5,526 bases of DNA from contig JASHRE010000427.1 in the NCBI GenBank assembly GCA_030037515.1, positions 1 through 5,526 on the forward strand. Reading direction: 5' to 3'. The translations under genes and the position numbers were made by a program. The DNA comes from Candidatus Sulfotelmatobacter sp. GTDB taxonomy: Bacteria; Acidobacteriota; Terriglobia; Terriglobales; Acidobacteriaceae. This document shows, piece after piece, positions 1 through 5,526 of the stretch. The notes below the pieces were generated by a model that worked only from the letters and a program-made list of their open reading frames with translations, had not been told where the DNA came from and ran no database searches. Within the stretch, counting starts at the first letter, position 1, and every line of letters begins with the position of its first letter.

Positions 1-636
1 GTCGTGGGTCACGAAAACAAAAGTGATGCCGACTTCGCGTTGCAGTGACTTCAATTCGACCTGCATCTGGCGGCGCAGATTGGCGTCGAGCGCAGAAAGT
101 GGTTCGTCGAGCAGCAGCAGTTTTGGCCGGTTCACGAGCGCCCGCGCCAGCGCAATGCGCTGCTGCTGTCCTCCGCTGATCTGCGAAGGCTTCTTCCGAG
201 CGTGAGCCTGCATCTTTACTTTTTCGAGGGCTTCAGAAACGCGCTCGGTGATCTCGGCGGCAGGCCGTTTGGCCACGCGCGGTCCATAGGCCACGTTTTC
301 TTCGAGGGTGAGATGAGGAAACAAAGCGTAACTCTGAAAAACCGTATTGACCGGACGGCGATAGGGAGGCAGGCCGTCGAGGCGCTGTTGGTCCATCCAA
401 AGCTGGCCGGAGGTTGGCGCTTCAAATCCGGCGATGATGCGCAGCAGCGTTGTTTTGCCCGATCCGCTTTCACCGAGGATCGCCAGAAATTCTCCAGCCG
501 CAATTTCCAGAGAAATGTCGCGTAGCACGAGGTGGCGTCCGAAACTTTTGGCGACGTTGCGAAGGCTCAGCAAGGTCGGCCGCACAGCGGAATTGACCTC
601 AACTGAAGACGGCGAAGAAATTGTTGTCGACGTCAT
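1..636 (-). CDS. PotA-like ABC transporter ATP-binding subunit, 3' end beyond window
   Basis: This is the cytoplasmic ATPase of an importer, likely powering the uptake system whose binding protein is encoded just upstream. The 212 visible residues contain a nearly full nucleotide-binding domain: Walker A GESGSGKT at 55-62, Q-loop Gln101 ([10 protein letters not shown]), signature ISGGQQQR at 153-160 (Ile in place of the usual Leu), Walker B LLLLDEP at 173-179, D-loop SALD at 181-184, and the switch His211 in THD at the window edge. The [11 protein letters not shown] segment and overall spacing are typical of the PotA/FbpC/CysA group. Full-length members have about 350-370 residues, so the C-terminal TOBE region is missing only because the window ends. 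The ATG at 634-636 is preceded by AGGA (649-652) and GGAGGT (653-658), both somewhat far (12 and 16 nt). The first 20 or so residues are a Ser/Thr-rich extension, so a later start (GTG at codon 18) cannot be excluded. The exact substrate class cannot be told from the ATPase alone. Confidence 0.93.
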   Translation of the reverse strand, partial: MTSTTISSPSSVEVNSAVRPTLLSLRNVAKSFGRHLVLRDISLEIAAGEFLAILGESGSGKTTLLRIIAGFEAPTSGQLWMDQQRLDGLPPYRRPVNTVFQSYALFPHLTLEENVAYGPRVAKRPAAEITERVSEALEKVKMQAHARKKPSQISGGQQQRIALARALVNRPKLLLLDEPLSALDANLRRQMQVELKSLQREVGITFVFVTHD

Positions 637-792
637 GAACCGTTTTAGTCCTACCTCCGATTGGTTTTAGGGAGCCTCTGCGCCATAGCCAGCATCGTTC
701 ATGAATATTCTGTGTCCTCGGCGACCAAAACCGTTTCACCGCAGAGACCACAAAGAGCGCAAAGAAAACAAAACCTACTCGCCTATCGCGAA
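637..792. other. Intergenic gap between binding-protein and ATPase genes
   Basis: This is 156 bp with no convincing gene. It holds the degenerate inverted repeat described separately and, close to the ATPase start, the purine-rich GGAGGT/AGGA ribosome-binding region on the minus strand. No hairpin followed by a T-run was found, so read-through from the binding-protein gene into the ATPase gene is plausible. The gap is unusually wide for neighbouring genes of one importer operon. Confidence 0.6.
708..766. repeat. Degenerate inverted repeat of the 'CTCTGTGTCC / ACCGCAGAGA' type
   Basis: On the plus strand, TTCTGTGTCCTCGGCGACC (708-726) is followed by AAAACCGTTT and then CACCGCAGAGACCACAAAGA (737-756), GCGCAAAGAAAA (757-768). 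The right half read in reverse (CTCTTTGTGGTCTCTGCGGTG) is an imperfect match to the left half, giving a gapped dyad about 60 bp long. A further fragment of the same style, CCTCTGCGCC, lies at 675-684. I recall very similar CTCTGCGGTGAA / CTTTGCGTC sequences as dispersed intergenic repeats in Acidobacteria and other environmental genomes. That is general knowledge and not tested here. Function is unknown: it could be a non-autonomous mobile repeat or a transcript-folding element. Confidence 0.6.
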
Positions 793-1860
793 TTACTGCG
801 CCGCTTTGACTTCGTTCCAGATCTCGTTGTATTTCGCACGGCGCGGCACATTTTGCCAGAAATAGATGCGCTTCTGATAGTTGTCGACTTCGTCGAGATG
901 CAAGGCTTTGACTTCGTCTGCGCTCATGAACTGCGCCGCTTGCGGATTGGCAGGCACGTAGTGAGTTTTGTCGGTCACCAGTTTCTGCGTTTTCGCTTCC
1001 ACCATGTACTCAAGAAATTTATATGCCAGGTCTTTGTTTTCGCTGCCGGCCGTGATCATGAGGTGGTCGATCCAGCCCGTCGTATGTTCCTTGGGAATCG
1101 TCTCGCCGACGGGAAAATCGGCCTTCTTCAAGTCGGCGGTATTTAGCGGCCATCCCATGGCGATGACGATTTCATGATTCTCGAACAAGTTCGTGAGCTC
1201 GCCGCCGGTGGACCAGATCTTGCGAACATTGGGTTTCAGTTCGAGCAGCTTTTTCTTGACGGCATCGAGTTGCTGGTCGCTCAAGTTGTAGAGCTGAGTG
1301 GGATCGGGTCGGTCGAAGCCGAGCACCTGGGCTGCCATGTAAACGGTCGAGAGATCGTCCCAGACAGAAACTTTGCCCTTGTATTTCGGATCCCAAAACA
1401 CGCTCCACGAATCCGGGGGCTGCGGGAATGCGGTCGTGTCGTAAATAATCGGATTCGGTCCCCACATGAACGGCACGCCATAAACCTGGCCGTTAACGCG
1501 TACCAGAGGCGAAGTGGTGAGTTGCGAGGAGAGCTGGTTGTAGCTGGGAATCTTCCCGAGATCCAGAGCAGCGGCCAGATTTGCGGCGGCGATCGAAGTT
1601 GCCACATCACTGGATGGCGAAATCACGTCGTAATTGGCGGCGCTGCCCCCGCGGAGTTTGGCGACCAGTTCGTCGCTCGATCCCATGTACGAGGCGGAAA
1701 TTTTGCAGCGATTCTGCTGCTCGAACGCCTGAACGAAAGATGGATCGGCATAGCCTTCCCAAACCAGCAGATTGAGGGTGCGCGTCTTGTTGGAGCAGGA
1801 AAGGGTGAGCAACAAGCCGAACAACAGTATGGACAGCCGACGTGCATACCGCCAAGTCAT
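793..1860 (-). CDS. PotD-like periplasmic substrate-binding lipoprotein (polyamine-type ABC importer)
   Basis: This is a 355-residue binding protein that would capture a small substrate in the periplasm and deliver it to the inner-membrane ABC permease. The start at 1858-1860 is chosen because it gives Arg-rich n-region, hydrophobic core (9-20) and a Cys22 in TLSC, a lipoprotein signal with an atypical Thr at -3. GAGG lies 4 nt upstream. An in-frame ATG at 1956 would add 32 residues with no signal character and overlap the regulator gene. Matches to the PotD fold are clear along the length: VWEGY (33-37), YDVISPSSD (77-85), VPFMWGPNPIIYD (129-141), WDPKYKGKVSVWDD (156-169), ELKPNV (207-212), MGWPLN (235-240), GWIDHLMI (262-269), VPANPQA (302-308) and FWQNV (334-338). 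Compared with remembered E. coli PotD, ligand-box residues Trp34, Tyr37, Trp237, Trp263, Asp265 and Gln336 look kept, while the Tyr85 and Glu171 equivalents look replaced by Asp and Thr. A polyamine or related amine is likely but the exact ligand is unsure. It lies 68 bp downstream of the regulator gene, same strand. Confidence 0.9.
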   Translation of the reverse strand: MTWRYARRLSILLFGLLLTLSCSNKTRTLNLLVWEGYADPSFVQAFEQQNRCKISASYMGSSDELVAKLRGGSAANYDVISPSSDVATSIAAANLAAALDLGKIPSYNQLSSQLTTSPLVRVNGQVYGVPFMWGPNPIIYDTTAFPQPPDSWSVFWDPKYKGKVSVWDDLSTVYMAAQVLGFDRPDPTQLYNLSDQQLDAVKKKLLELKPNVRKIWSTGGELTNLFENHEIVIAMGWPLNTADLKKADFPVGETIPKEHTTGWIDHLMITAGSENKDLAYKFLEYMVEAKTQKLVTDKTHYVPANPQAAQFMSADEVKALHLDEVDNYQKRIYFWQNVPRRAKYNEIWNEVKAAQ

Positions 1861-1928
1861 GTTTCCTCTTTCTGGCTCCCTTCTCTTCGGGGGCGGCGAG
1901 CCATTGCGATGCGCGACCGTGCCCCAAA

Positions 1929-2777
1929 TCAGAATGTGGGCGGTGTGTTGACCCACAAGATAAAAGTCTCGCTATGGCCTGGATTCTTCCAGCGGTGGGG
2001 AGTTGCGCTTTCGAAATAGAAGCTGTCACCAGCCTTCAAGCGGTATTGTTCGCCGCCGAGGGCAATTTCGAGCTCGCCGCGCAAAACGTAGATGAACTCT
2101 TCGCCTTCATGCGCGTACGATTCGCCGCTGCCCGCTTCGGGCTTGACGCGAAACAGATGCGGCTCCATGACCGTGTTGCCCCAGGCCAGCAATTCCATCT
2201 GCACCCCGTCGCCGGCTTTTAGAACTTTGCGTTGCGCCGGGCGCACCTGGCGGCTGTTGGTTCCGTTGGCTTCGAAAAAATCGAGGATATTGGTTTTGTA
2301 GAAACGGGCCAGCTTGCGCAGCGTGCCCACCGATCCGCTCATCTGCGATCGCTCGAGCGCGCTGAGAAAGCCCACCGAGATGCCAACCGCCTGCGACACT
2401 TGCGCGAGGGATAACTTGCGGCGCGAGCGCAACTGCCGCAAACGGGCCCCGATGGCGCCGGCGTTGCCATCCGGCGCCGGACGCGTCTTGCCTTCGCGCC
2501 GGAGTAACTGAACGATGGCCGCGGCATTGAGGCCGCGCACCTTTCGCAAAAAGCGCGCCCGCTTCAACAGCTTCAGATCTTCCGCCGTATAAAGACGATA
2601 CTTGCTTTCGCTGCGCCGGGGACGGGCGAGGCCAAGGCTTTCCCAGGAGCGGATGACCGACGGCGAGACGCCAATCTTTTTGGCCACGTCTCCGATTTTC
2701 AAATAAGCTTCGGCCTTGGTGCCTTTCATAAGGATTCGCGTTGGAGCGGAAAACCGCGATGGGAATTTCCGATCCAT
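1929..2777 (-). CDS. Three-domain transcriptional regulator: MerR HTH - XRE HTH - cupin
   Basis: This 282-residue cytoplasmic DNA-binding protein probably controls the downstream transporter genes and itself. Residues about 25-95 form a MerR-type winged helix (YLKIGDVAKKIGVS, then RSWESLGL and SKYRLYTAEDLKLL). Residues about 107-168 form an XRE/Cro-type helix-turn-helix (RLRQLRSRRKLSLAQVSQ, then GISVGFLSALERS). Residues about 185-280 form a cupin_2 ligand-sensing barrel with His223 and Glu227 in motif 1 (YAHEGEEFIYVLRGELE; Tyr221 stands where the first His often is), and Pro260, His261 and Asn265 in motif 2 (TPHRWKN). No metal-binding Cys typical of metal-sensing MerR proteins is seen. XRE-cupin proteins include PuuR, the putrescine-responsive repressor, which agrees with the PotD/PotA neighbours. 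The start is uncertain: the ATG at 2775-2777 and the in-frame ATG at 2727-2729 (residue 17, just before the MerR domain) both lack a clear Shine-Dalgarno site. The promoter lies at 2833-2860. Confidence 0.92.
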   Translation of the reverse strand: MDRKFPSRFSAPTRILMKGTKAEAYLKIGDVAKKIGVSPSVIRSWESLGLARPRRSESKYRLYTAEDLKLLKRARFLRKVRGLNAAAIVQLLRREGKTRPAPDGNAGAIGARLRQLRSRRKLSLAQVSQAVGISVGFLSALERSQMSGSVGTLRKLARFYKTNILDFFEANGTNSRQVRPAQRKVLKAGDGVQMELLAWGNTVMEPHLFRVKPEAGSGESYAHEGEEFIYVLRGELEIALGGEQYRLKAGDSFYFESATPHRWKNPGHSETFILWVNTPPTF

Positions 2778-2796
2778 GCGCGCTATTTTTTTATTC

Positions 2797-2824
2797 TTGA
2801 CAGCCCCCGCCCCGGTTCTCTAAC
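2797..2824 (+). promoter_or_regulatory. Possible sigma-70-type promoter for the outer-membrane receptor gene
   Basis: On the plus strand, a perfect TTGACA (2797-2802) is followed after 16 bp by TCTAAC (2819-2824, 4 of 6 matches to TATAAT). The spacer is very GC-rich. The predicted start near 2831 leaves a leader of about 115 nt before the ATG at 2946. No better plus-strand promoter was seen closer to the gene, but the -10 match is modest. Confidence 0.4.
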
Positions 2825-2846
2825 CTTGCGGGATTATAGCAAGGTT
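2822..2846. promoter_or_regulatory. Perfect 8-bp-arm inverted repeat, candidate operator
   Basis: AACCTTGC (2822-2829), a 9-bp spacer, and GCAAGGTT (2839-2846) form a perfect dyad centred on base 2834. The spacer contains the minus-strand TATAAT, and the left arm overlaps the last three bases of the possible plus-strand -10 box. Both predicted transcripts start inside the element, so it would act as DNA rather than as an RNA hairpin. ACCT..AGGT arms are reminiscent of MerR-family operators, but those usually lie between -35 and -10. The likely binder is the regulator encoded at 1929-2777 (inference). Confidence 0.6.
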
Positions 2847-2860
2847 TGGTACGGATACAA
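2833..2860 (-). promoter_or_regulatory. Sigma-70-type promoter for the regulator/transporter genes
   Basis: On the minus strand, TTGTAT (-35, plus coordinates 2855-2860) is separated by 16 bp from a perfect TATAAT (-10, 2833-2838). The predicted start near 2826 would give a leader of about 49 nt to the ATG at 2777. The -35 box is weak (3 of 6), as expected for a regulated promoter. The -10 box lies inside the spacer of the inverted repeat at 2822-2846. Confidence 0.6.
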
Positions 2861-2928
2861 GCGGTCGTTTTCTCGGGCGTTCACTATTTCTTGGGCCATC
2901 ATTCGGAATCATTGAAATCTCTCACAGA

Positions 2929-2944
2929 GAACCTCTGGAGGTTC
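2929..2944 (+). promoter_or_regulatory. Dyad over the receptor gene's ribosome-binding site
   Basis: GAACCTC (2929-2935), TG, GAGGTTC (2938-2944) is a perfect 7-bp inverted repeat ending 1 nt before the ATG at 2946. It includes the Shine-Dalgarno GGAGG (2937-2941, 4 nt from the start codon). In mRNA it could fold as a stem with a few-base loop and hide the ribosome-binding site. A second small hairpin, TCTCT-CAC-AGAGA (2918-2930), shares two bases with it, so both cannot form fully together. Confidence 0.5.
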
Positions 2945-2945
2945 C

Positions 2946-5526
2946 ATGCTGTCAGTGCGAGTCCGCTGGAATCTGCTGTGCCCGCTGGTTGCCATTCTTC
3001 TGGTTCTGCCGACGTCGCTAGTGGGGCAGGGCGCGACGGGACGTATTCTCGGCCGTGTTTCTGATCCTTCCGGAGCCGTGCTCAACAACGTGAAAGTCAC
3101 GCTGACCAATCAAGGGACAGGCGTGAGCCGGACGGTTCAGACGAATGAGACCGGTGACTACACGTTCGTCAACGTGGCTCCCGGAATCTATCAGGAGGGC
3201 TTCGAGCTGACCGGATTCAAAAAGAATGTGCAGAAAAACATCACCGTCGATGTGAACCAGGTGGTGACCTTGAATTCGGTGTTGCAGATCGGCGGCACGC
3301 AGGAGGTGGTCGATGTCACTTCCGAAGCTCCGCAGGTTGATACCACCAGCACCCAGCTCGGCGCCGTGATTAACGACCGCTCGGTGAACGAGCTGCCCCT
3401 GAACTCGCGCGATACATATCAATTCCTGCAGCTTCAGCCAGGCGTGCAGGCGCAGCTGGGAAATGGCAACGGCAGCCTGTTCTACGGTTCACAGGACGTT
3501 GGTTCGGTCTCGGTCAACGGCGGCCGCACACGCGCCAACAACTTCAGCGTTAACGGCGGAGACGCAAACGATCAGTTTGTGAATCTGCCGACCGTGGAGC
3601 CGACGCCGGATAGCGTTGAAGAATTCCGCGTGCTCACCAATACGTTCGACGCCGAGTACGGGCGTAATTCAGGTTCGGTGGTGAACGTTATCACGAAATC
3701 AGGCACGAACAGCCTGCACGGGGATGTTTACGAGTACTTCCGCAACACGGTTCTGGACGCCAAGAATTATTTCGACCTCGCTGGGCGTCCGCAGTGGAAT
3801 CAGAATCAGTATGGCGGCACGCTCGGCGGTCCGATCAAGAAAGATCGCGCTTTTTTCTTCGTTTCCTATGAAGGCAGGCGAATTCGCGAGGGACTCACCG
3901 GGCAAGCGGTGAATGTACCCACGGCGGCAGAGAGGACGGGAGATTTTTCAGGCGTGGGCGGGTTCACGAGCGGGGGAATCAGCGACTCATTCGTGGCCAG
4001 CGCTCTTGATGGCCGTTCAGGCTGTGACGCGGCCTTGGGGCTGCCAGCCGGTGGCATCGCCGCCATGGGAACCCCAAGCTGGTCGACGGTGTTCCCGAAT
4101 GGCGTCATTCCTTCTGCTTGCCAGGATCCGGTCGCCGCTAGTCTTATGAGTTACATTCCAACGGCGGCAGTGACCATTCCGGTCAGCACCGACAACGAAG
4201 ATCAGTTCACCGTCCGCTTCGATCACAAGATCAATGATCATCAGAACTTCACCGCTTACTATTACTTCAACGACGTCCGCCAGCTGGAACCATTCAATCA
4301 GTTCGAACAGGCGGGGGCCAATATTCCGGGATTCGGCAACTTCAATGATAATCGTTTCCAGCAGTGGAACCTGACCCACGATTGGACGATCACGAACTCC
4401 CTGGTCAACGAAGCGCATTTCACTTACATGCGCGAAGGGCAACTCGGATTCTTGAAGCCACAAACAACCGGCGCAGTCACTGCATCGTGTCCGTCGGCTG
4501 CGGCAGCGCCGTATTGCTTCACGGGCACGTCCGATTCAAGCGCGATCAACGCGTTGATTTCAAGTTCCGGCATTCCGGCCGGGAAGGCCGGCATCACCCC
4601 GGGCTTGCCGACTACTCTGACGGGCGTTCCATTCGTCGCCATCGGCGGCGGCGCGATCCTGGGCAACAACTCCGAAGGCATTCTGCCGCAGGTGGGTAAC
4701 AGCTTTCAGTGGTCTGACAATTTAACTTGGGTCAAAGGGACGCACACGTTCAAATTTGGGATCGATATTCGACGGCAGCGCTTTGATCAGTACTATTACT
4801 ACGACATCAACGGATCATATGCATTTGACAATACCGGTCCCAATGCGATTGTTCCGGGCGATGGCGACAATTACGCGGAGTTCCTTCTGGGCTTGGCCGA
4901 CAGCTACGGACAGGGCTCGGGCCAACGAGAAGATGTTCGCGAAACTTCGGTTTACCCGTTTGCTCAGGATAGTTGGAAGATCAAGCCCAATCTTACTTTG
5001 AACTACGGCCTGCGATGGGAGTTAGATACGCCGCCAACAGACATCGCCGGGCATGTGGAAACATTCCGGCCCGGAGAGAACTCCACGATTTACCCCTGCG
5101 GATTGTCGGCGCTGAGTGAGAGCTATTTCGGCGTCACCAGTTCCAGCTGCAACGCGGTCGGCGTAACGCCAACCGGTCTGGTGGTGCCGGGCGATCCCGG
5201 CATTCCCGCTGGCATGACCAGCACGTACTACAAGGCGTTCGCGCCGCGCATAGGACTGGCCTGGAGTCCCGGCAATTCCGGCAAAACCAGCATCCGTGCC
5301 GGGTGGGGACTTTTCTATAACCCGATCGAAGAACTGGTGATGGCGCAGTTCGGGGCCGAACCACCCTTTGGCGGTAGTTCTTACATCTATGACACGTTTT
5401 TCAATACTCCGTTTGTGTATCAGGCCGGTGGTTCAATTGCTCCGAATCCCTTCGACGGAATTCTGACACCCACCAAGGGCCAGCCAGTCGATTATTCGCT
5501 ATTCCGTCCCCTTCTTCTCTACGGCG
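2946..5526 (+). CDS. Oar-like TonB-dependent outer-membrane receptor with carboxypeptidase-regulatory-like N-domain, 3' end beyond window
   Basis: The frame is open for 860 residues to the window edge; family members are typically about 1,000-1,200 residues, so part of the beta-barrel is missing. Residues 1 to about 28 form a signal peptide (Arg5, Arg7, hydrophobic 9-26). Residues about 31-115 are a beta-sandwich carboxypeptidase-regulatory-like domain (GRILGRVSDPSGAVL, TNETGDYTFVNVAPGIY). Residues about 120-260 form the plug-like part (LPLNSRDTYQFLQLQPGV at 150-167, VEEFRVLTNTFDAEYGR at 224-240, VVNVITKSGTN at 245-255). Barrel strands follow, with family-typical segments QYGGTLGGPIKKDRAFFFVS (288-307), TGDFS (331-335), FTVRFDHKINDHQNFTAYYY (421-440), WVKGTHTFKFGID (595-607), FAQDSWKIKPNLTLNYGLRW (672-691) and APRIGLAWSPG (766-776). 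No clear TonB box was seen. Six non-signal Cys fall in three close pairs. The start is supported by GGAGG 4 nt upstream and the signal peptide. The family is known mainly for outer-membrane uptake of bulky ligands such as glycans; the ligand here cannot be inferred. Divergent from the regulator gene. Confidence 0.93.
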   Translation, partial: MLSVRVRWNLLCPLVAILLVLPTSLVGQGATGRILGRVSDPSGAVLNNVKVTLTNQGTGVSRTVQTNETGDYTFVNVAPGIYQEGFELTGFKKNVQKNITVDVNQVVTLNSVLQIGGTQEVVDVTSEAPQVDTTSTQLGAVINDRSVNELPLNSRDTYQFLQLQPGVQAQLGNGNGSLFYGSQDVGSVSVNGGRTRANNFSVNGGDANDQFVNLPTVEPTPDSVEEFRVLTNTFDAEYGRNSGSVVNVITKSGTNSLHGDVYEYFRNTVLDAKNYFDLAGRPQWNQNQYGGTLGGPIKKDRAFFFVSYEGRRIREGLTGQAVNVPTAAERTGDFSGVGGFTSGGISDSFVASALDGRSGCDAALGLPAGGIAAMGTPSWSTVFPNGVIPSACQDPVAASLMSYIPTAAVTIPVSTDNEDQFTVRFDHKINDHQNFTAYYYFNDVRQLEPFNQFEQAGANIPGFGNFNDNRFQQWNLTHDWTITNSLVNEAHFTYMREGQLGFLKPQTTGAVTASCPSAAAAPYCFTGTSDSSAINALISSSGIPAGKAGITPGLPTTLTGVPFVAIGGGAILGNNSEGILPQVGNSFQWSDNLTWVKGTHTFKFGIDIRRQRFDQYYYYDINGSYAFDNTGPNAIVPGDGDNYAEFLLGLADSYGQGSGQREDVRETSVYPFAQDSWKIKPNLTLNYGLRWELDTPPTDIAGHVETFRPGENSTIYPCGLSALSESYFGVTSSSCNAVGVTPTGLVVPGDPGIPAGMTSTYYKAFAPRIGLAWSPGNSGKTSIRAGWGLFYNPIEELVMAQFGAEPPFGGSSYIYDTFFNTPFVYQAGGSIAPNPFDGILTPTKGQPVDYSLFRPLLLYG

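Noticed and set aside
202..525. Open frames on both strands within the ATPase region (202-525 plus, 216-503 minus)
   Set aside because: They are out of frame with the ATPase reading frame that shows Walker A, Q-loop, signature and Walker B in order, so they are shadows.
661..1146. A 161-codon plus-strand open frame over the repeat and the end of the binding-protein gene
   Set aside because: Its second part is the antisense of the conserved PotD C-terminal region and its start lies in a repeat; no domain or ribosome-binding site supports it.
1861..1956. Upstream ATG at 1956 as start of the binding protein
   Set aside because: It would add 32 charged residues before the signal peptide and overlap the regulator gene, while the ATG at 1860 has GAGG nearby and begins directly with a lipoprotein signal.
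1174..2019. A 281-codon plus-strand open frame opposite the binding-protein and regulator genes
   Set aside because: It lies antisense to two genes with clear family motifs, has no recognisable domain, and crosses the gene junction. High GC codon use on the minus strand explains the lack of stops.
2822..2846. The perfect dyad read as a transcription terminator
   Set aside because: No T-run follows either arm, the spacer carries a consensus -10 box, and no gene ends here; the flanking genes both start away from it.
3018..3422. Minus-strand open frames inside the receptor gene (3018-3422, 4017-4463 and others)
   Set aside because: They are opposite the continuous receptor frame with family-typical motifs and show no domain of their own.

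Overview
This window looks like a chromosomal fragment from an Acidobacteriota-type Gram-negative bacterium. The reasons are its moderately high GC, an outer-membrane receptor with an N-terminal carboxypeptidase-regulatory-like domain (the Oar-like type greatly expanded in Acidobacteria), and an intergenic sequence of the 'CTTTGCG..CTCTGCGGTGAA' kind that recurs in such genomes. This is a judgement from protein and repeat style; no marker gene is present.

Layout. Bases 1-2777 hold three genes on the minus strand, read right to left: a regulator with MerR, XRE and cupin domains (1929-2777), a PotD-like polyamine/spermidine-type periplasmic binding lipoprotein (793-1860), and the N-terminal 212 residues of a PotA-like ABC transporter ATPase (1-636, running off the left edge). 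The permease genes are not in the window; they may lie beyond the left edge. Bases 637-792 between the binding protein and the ATPase carry a degenerate inverted repeat. Bases 2946-5526 on the plus strand encode the first 860 residues of a TonB-dependent-receptor-like outer-membrane protein that runs off the right edge.

The 168-bp divergent region (2778-2945) is dense with signals. It has a minus-strand promoter with a perfect TATAAT, a plausible plus-strand TTGACA promoter, and a perfect 8-bp-arm inverted repeat (AACCTTGC-N9-GCAAGGTT) that contains the minus -10 box and overlaps the plus -10 box. It also has a second perfect dyad over the Shine-Dalgarno site of the receptor gene.

Working model (inference): the regulator senses a small ligand through its cupin domain, binds the dyad, and controls its own transporter operon and perhaps the divergent receptor, so that outer- and inner-membrane uptake respond to one signal. 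XRE-cupin regulators such as PuuR act in polyamine metabolism, which fits the PotD/PotA neighbours. However, two polyamine-contact positions of PotD appear changed here, so the actual ligand is open. No RNA genes, CRISPR arrays, transposases or integration signatures were seen.
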